From the NCBI GenBank assembly GCA_947474645.1, contig CANJJD010000026.1, positions 1 through 35,491 of the forward strand: a stretch of DNA of 35,491 nucleotides, read 5' to 3'. The notes below the pieces were generated by a model. The model saw nothing but the letters and a program-made list of their open reading frames with translations, was not told the DNA's origin and did not search any database. This DNA comes from Alphaproteobacteria bacterium (lineage in GTDB: Bacteria > Pseudomonadota > Alphaproteobacteria > Micropepsales > Micropepsaceae). This document shows positions 32,109 to 35,491 of this stretch, in pieces. Within the stretch, counting starts at the first letter, position 1; each line of letters begins with the position of its first letter. The translations under genes were made by a program, and so were the position numbers.

Positions 32109-32360
32109 ATGCACGAGAAAATTCGCGAAGGCTTTGACGTATTCCTCCATGACGGGGAGAAGAGCTTCGGCGCCGTGCGCCAGGTCCGCAAGACCGAGCT
32201 GGTGGTCTATGTCGAAAATTCCGGCGATTTCGAAATTCCCTTCAGCGCCATAAAAGACGCCGAAGCCGAGAAGGTCATCCTGGACTCGAGCAAGATCGAT
32301 CCCAAGCTGAAAGAAGCAATCCGCCGCGCCCATTCCGGCGAAGATCCGCGTATTCCATAG
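32109..32360 (+). CDS. Unknown 83-residue protein, possibly PRC-barrel-like
   Basis: A small soluble protein: HEKIREGFDVFLHDGEKSF, then GAVRQVRKTELVVYVENSGD and EIPFSAIKDAEAEKVILDSS. The alternation of strands with a central DG..G.V pattern resembles PRC-barrel or DUF2171-type domains, but the match is weak. GAGGA sits before the ATG at 32109. It follows the UBP-finger gene by 22 bp and is probably in the same transcript. Confidence 0.6.
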   Translation: MHEKIREGFDVFLHDGEKSFGAVRQVRKTELVVYVENSGDFEIPFSAIKDAEAEKVILDSSKIDPKLKEAIRRAHSGEDPRIP

Positions 32361-32379
32361 AAAATTGTTGGGGGGACTG

Positions 32380-33510
32380 ATGAGAAAACTGCTTTTGTGC
32401 CTGGCGCTGCTGGCGCTGGCCGTGCCTGCGCAGGCGCGCGAGATCTGGACCAAGGACCAGGCGCATCAATGGTACGGCAAGCAGAAATGGCTGGTGGGCA
32501 GCAACTATATTCCCGCCGACGCCATCAACCAGCTCGAGATGTGGCAGGCGGACAGCTTCAATCCGGCCCAGATCGACAAGGAGCTTGGCTGGGCACAAGG
32601 GCTGGGCATGAACACCATGCGCGTGTTCCTGCATGATGCCCTGTGGAGCCAGGATGCGCCGGGCCTCAAGAAGCGCATGGAAATCTTCCTGGCGATCAGC
32701 GCCCGCCACGGCATCAAGCCGCTGTTCGTATTGTTCGACAGTTGCTGGGATCCCAATCCCAAGCTCGGCCCCCAGCATCCGCCCATTCCCGGAGTGCACA
32801 ATTCCGGATGGGTGCAGGGCCCGGGCGCCCAGGCGCTGGCCGATCCGGCGCAGTATCCGCGCCTGGAATCCTATGTGAAGGACATTGTCGGCAGCTTCGC
32901 CCATGACGATCGCATTCTGGGCTGGGATTTGTGGAACGAGCCCGACAACACCAATGCCAATTCCTATCCCGACACCAGCCAGGCGCGCTTCGACCAGGTC
33001 GCCTTGCTGCTGCCGCGCATGTTCGCATGGGCGCGGGCCGCCGATCCGTCACAACCTTTGACCAGCGGCATCTGGCATCACGATCATTGGGAAAATCTGG
33101 CCGGCCTCAACAGCGTGGAGCAGGCCCAGATCACCCAGTCGGACGTGATTTCATTCCATGATTATAGCTGGCCGGAAGTCTTCGAGGCGCGGGCCAAGGC
33201 GCTGGAAGTCTATGGCCGTCCCGTCATCTGCACCGAATTCATGGCGCGGGGCGCGGGCTCGACCTTCGACGCCATCCTGCCCATCGCCAAGCGGCGCAAC
33301 ATCGGCATGATGAATTGGGGCTTCGTCAACGGCAAGACCCAGACCGACATGCCGTGGGATAGCTGGCAGCGCCCTTATACCCTGCGGCCGCCGACCCTGT
33401 GGTTCCACGATATCTTCCGCGCCGACGGCACGCCCTACCGGGTGCGCGAAACCCAGATCATCAAAAGGCTGAGCGCCGCGCCCAAGACGGTGGTGCCGGC
33501 GGCGGAGTAG
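32380..33510 (+). CDS. Exported GH5-like (clan A) glycoside hydrolase
   Basis: A 376-residue protein with a signal peptide (MRKLLLCLALLALAVPAQA). The TIM-barrel has the clan A residues: LGMNTMRVFLHDALW (75-89), acid/base Glu187 in GWDLWNEPDN, ISFHDYSWPE near 260, nucleophile Glu286 in VICTEFMAR, and a Trp in GMMNWGFVNGK. It probably hydrolyses a beta-glucan or beta-mannan type polymer in the periplasm or outside the cell, but the exact substrate is unknown. GGGGGG precedes the ATG at 32380; a TTG at 32365 would extend it by 5 residues. Confidence 0.88.
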   Translation: MRKLLLCLALLALAVPAQAREIWTKDQAHQWYGKQKWLVGSNYIPADAINQLEMWQADSFNPAQIDKELGWAQGLGMNTMRVFLHDALWSQDAPGLKKRMEIFLAISARHGIKPLFVLFDSCWDPNPKLGPQHPPIPGVHNSGWVQGPGAQALADPAQYPRLESYVKDIVGSFAHDDRILGWDLWNEPDNTNANSYPDTSQARFDQVALLLPRMFAWARAADPSQPLTSGIWHHDHWENLAGLNSVEQAQITQSDVISFHDYSWPEVFEARAKALEVYGRPVICTEFMARGAGSTFDAILPIAKRRNIGMMNWGFVNGKTQTDMPWDSWQRPYTLRPPTLWFHDIFRADGTPYRVRETQIIKRLSAAPKTVVPAAE

Positions 33511-33511
33511 A

Positions 33512-33940
33512 TCACTTCCATGGTGTAACCTCCGGAACGATGTCGGTGGGCGCGGGCGCGGAGACCGAGCCGAAATCGGCCGGCGAGACGATCTCCAGAT
33601 ATTCCATGTCGGGGGAGTAATCGAACAGGTAATGCACCATGCCGGGGCGCTGGTGCACTACATCGCCGGCTTCCACCAGGGTGACCTTGTCCTCATACAT
33701 GAACTTGGCCCAGCCCTTCATCATCATGACGATCTGGAAGTCGCAGACATGATAGTGCCAGCCGGTGCCGTCGGCGGGCGGCATGTTGGCCTTCACCAGA
33801 TGGGCGATCACCTTGCCGTTGGTGGCGCCGGCGATGCCAAGGTCGCGATAAAGGAAAAAATCGCGCAAGCCCCCGGCCTTGTATTCGGTGTCGCCCGATT
33901 TGACGTGGCTGAAGAAAGTGGAAGCTGGTTCCTGGCCCAT
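33512..33940 (-). CDS. Cupin-domain protein
   Basis: A 142-residue soluble beta-barrel. His62 and His64 (GTGWHYHVCDFQIV), with Gln69 in place of the usual Glu, and His103 (MVHYLF) form the expected metal site. The second motif is AGDVVHQRPGMVHYLFDYSP. The role is unknown; single cupins of this form often bind small acids or act as dioxygenase-like enzymes. GGAG precedes the ATG at 33940; an upstream extension to 34117 is not family-like. The stop is 1 bp from the convergent hydrolase gene. Confidence 0.82.
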   Translation of the reverse strand: MGQEPASTFFSHVKSGDTEYKAGGLRDFFLYRDLGIAGATNGKVIAHLVKANMPPADGTGWHYHVCDFQIVMMMKGWAKFMYEDKVTLVEAGDVVHQRPGMVHYLFDYSPDMEYLEIVSPADFGSVSAPAPTDIVPEVTPWK

Positions 33941-34077
33941 CACGCACTCCGTCCAAAACGATTGTTGCGGCGCACCATTAAGGCACCAATCGCGGGCCTT
34001 GGAAAGAGCCAATAAATACGGGGATAGCGCACGATTCTGCGGCAGGCCTGCCGACAAAATGTGCATCGCAGCAGCGG

Positions 34078-34818
34078 CTAGGGAGTGCCCAGGAGGATCA
34101 CGCCATGACCCTTCCACAAGGGTGCCTGGGCCGGCGCGGTGACGAAGCTGATAAAGGCGCCCGCATTTATCGCATCATTGCTGACGCCGGCGATGCCGGC
34201 GGAAAAGTCCACGGCGGCGCCATAAAGCTCCGGCACCGCCCCGGCCAGCGCCACATCCTTGTTGGTCATCAGCTCGGGCAGCATCTGCAGGGCGATGTCC
34301 GCCTGGCCGGATGCGAGCGCCGTGACCGCCAGGCCTTGCACCGGCACGCGCTTGACGCCGGCAAAGTCGGGGCCCGACAACATCCGGTCAATCACCTTGC
34401 CGGCCGAGGTGCCCGCTGACGGATCGGCATAGGCGACGCCTTTGGCCGCCAGCAGGGCGCTGCGGAATTTCTCCGGCGTGGAAATATCGGGCACCTTCGC
34501 GCCCGCCTTCACGCCCACACCCACCAGGATATGGCCCAGAGGCGTCATGCCATGGACCGAGGACAGATTGACGAAGTCGGTGGTGGGCAGCACCACCACA
34601 TCGGCCGGCCCAATCTTGAGCGCCGCCAGCACGGCCTGGCGGCCGTTGCCACCCAACGTCACCGGCTGGCCGGTCTTGGCGGTGTATTGCGCTGCCAGCG
34701 CTTTCAGGCCCGGCGCCGCCGAGGCCGGCGACAGGACGGTGAGGGCGGCGCTGCTGGCGGGCCCCGCCAGCAGTGCCAGGATCAGGACGGCGAGACCGGA
34801 GCGCCTTGGAAACCACAT
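34078..34818 (-). CDS. Exported substrate-binding protein, molybdate-binder-like
   Basis: A 246-residue protein with a signal peptide (about 1-24). The mature part has the type II periplasmic-binding fold: LTVLSPASAAPGLKALAAQY, TLGGNGRQAVLAAL, DVVVLPTTDFV, VAYADPSAGTSAGKVIDRML, GQADIALQMLPELM. This resembles the ModA-type extracellular domain, but no ABC permease or ATPase adjoins it. The ligand is unknown. The gene lies between cupin and isomerase genes on the same strand. Confidence 0.8.
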   Translation of the reverse strand: MWFPRRSGLAVLILALLAGPASSAALTVLSPASAAPGLKALAAQYTAKTGQPVTLGGNGRQAVLAALKIGPADVVVLPTTDFVNLSSVHGMTPLGHILVGVGVKAGAKVPDISTPEKFRSALLAAKGVAYADPSAGTSAGKVIDRMLSGPDFAGVKRVPVQGLAVTALASGQADIALQMLPELMTNKDVALAGAVPELYGAAVDFSAGIAGVSNDAINAGAFISFVTAPAQAPLWKGHGVILLGTP

Positions 34819-34855
34819 GCAGCGTTCAACCGGAAAGCCGGGATTCTGTTCCCTG

Positions 34856-35491
34856 TCAGGACCCGCTCATATTGGCCTTGAGGTCCACCTTCAGCACATC
34901 GGCCATGTATTTCTTCTCGGCCGTGAGCAGCCCTTCCATGGTGCTGCCCTTGTGGATCATGGACGCGTCATAATCCAGGGTCACCCAGCCGGTATAGTTC
35001 TTCGCGATCAGGAATTTCTGCGCGGCGGGGAAATCCACCCCGCCGGAATCGGCATCGCTCATGGCGCGGAACCAGCCATGGCCGCCCGCTTCTTCACCGC
35101 TCCGCGGCACCGCCACAACGCGGCTGCCCTTCAGTTTGGTCGGGGCGCCCTTGTAATGGATCGCCGCGATCCGCGGCCAGTATTTGGCAAACACTTCCTC
35201 CACCAGGTTGCCGCCCAGCACCAGATGCGACAGGTCGGCCGTCATCCAGACATAGGCCGGATCGGTTTCCTTCATCAGCAGGTCGATCTCATGCTGGCTC
35301 TGCACCAGCGAATTGACATGCGGATGCGGCGCCAGCTTGAGCCCGTCCTTGATGGTTTCCTTGCCGATGCGGTTCATCGCGGCGGCGCAGCGCTTGATCT
35401 GCTCGTCATTGGTGTCATAGCCCTTGGGGCGCGGACCCATGTTCATCTTGAAGTGCTTGCAGTAGCCGAACGGCTTGATGAATGTGCGGGC
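34856..35491 (-). CDS. Sugar phosphate isomerase/epimerase family protein (5' end beyond window)
   Basis: At least 211 residues of an AP-endonuclease-2-like TIM barrel; the frame is open to the window edge. It shows GLKLAPHPHVNSLVQSQHEI, AYVWMTADLSHLVLGGN, IAAIHYKGAPTKLKGSRVVA and GWVTLDYDASMI, with the His/Asp/Glu-rich metal-binding pattern of the superfamily. No substrate is assigned. An internal ATG at 35446 is not the true start, because family-like sequence (ARTFIKPFGYCKHFK) continues upstream. Confidence 0.85.
   Translation of the reverse strand, partial: ARTFIKPFGYCKHFKMNMGPRPKGYDTNDEQIKRCAAAMNRIGKETIKDGLKLAPHPHVNSLVQSQHEIDLLMKETDPAYVWMTADLSHLVLGGNLVEEVFAKYWPRIAAIHYKGAPTKLKGSRVVAVPRSGEEAGGHGWFRAMSDADSGGVDFPAAQKFLIAKNYTGWVTLDYDASMIHKGSTMEGLLTAEKKYMADVLKVDLKANMSGS

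Noticed and set aside
1..35491. CRISPR array, prophage or integron
   Set aside because: No regularly spaced direct repeats, phage structural genes, integrase or attC-like series are seen. The only mobile DNA is the IS fragment at the left edge.

Overview
The window is chromosomal DNA from a GC-rich alphaproteobacterium. This rests on the codon usage, an arsR-arsC-aquaporin arsenic operon, poly-3-hydroxybutyrate (PHB) genes, a DUF3309 peptide, an SH3 protein of the alphaproteobacterial DUF1058 type, and hybrid kinases built like those of Caulobacterales or Rhizomicrobium relatives. The genus cannot be fixed from the sequence. There is no prophage, CRISPR array or rRNA. The only mobile DNA is the 3' end of an IS3-family element at the left edge.

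Layout. 1-2015: IS3 remnant running into a hybrid sensor kinase that looks truncated at its 5' end. 2018-3568: arsenic operon on the minus strand (arsR, arsC, aquaporin). 3661-6892: TorF-like porin, histidine phosphatase, D-2-hydroxyacid dehydrogenase, secreted SH3 protein. 6889-9861: bioB, DUF2905-like gene and purH in one minus-strand run, then tRNA-Leu(CAA). 9865-12491: YdeI/OmdA protein, exported methyltransferase, haem-binding-like protein, GNAT, and an RcnB-like gene broken by a nonsense codon. 12629-15722: 3-hydroxybutyrate dehydrogenase, MFS transporter, rlmJ. 15819-17673: TIR-membrane protein with an in-frame amber codon, then a DUF2975/XRE pair. 17677-22236: MBL hydrolase, dimethylformamidase-like protein, class III aminotransferase. 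22505-26594: tRNA-Ser(CGA), PEP-mutase-like enzyme, C-type-lectin-like protein, M81 peptidase, extensin-like protein, a 57-residue peptide. 26648-30028: PRC-barrel and hemerythrin stress-type genes, methyltransferase-like and unknown genes, PHB depolymerase, DUF3309. 30117-35491: cNMP/glutaredoxin-like/TrxR-like fusion, UBP zinc finger, small unknown protein, GH5-like hydrolase, cupin, orphan solute-binding protein, and a sugar isomerase cut by the window edge.

How genes may work together. The arsenic genes form a sense, reduce and export circuit. PHB depolymerase and 3-hydroxybutyrate dehydrogenase can mobilise PHB. A 15-bp palindrome in the spacer of a putative promoter before the depolymerase gene recurs in the torF/phosphatase intergenic region, which hints at a shared regulator. 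The dimethylformamidase-like protein and the aminotransferase overlap by 4 bp and look like one catabolic unit. The most unusual points are the IS-kinase junction, two genes each split by one in-frame stop codon at a domain boundary, the oxidoreductase/UBP-finger pair, and very tight convergent packing in which stop codons often share four bases.
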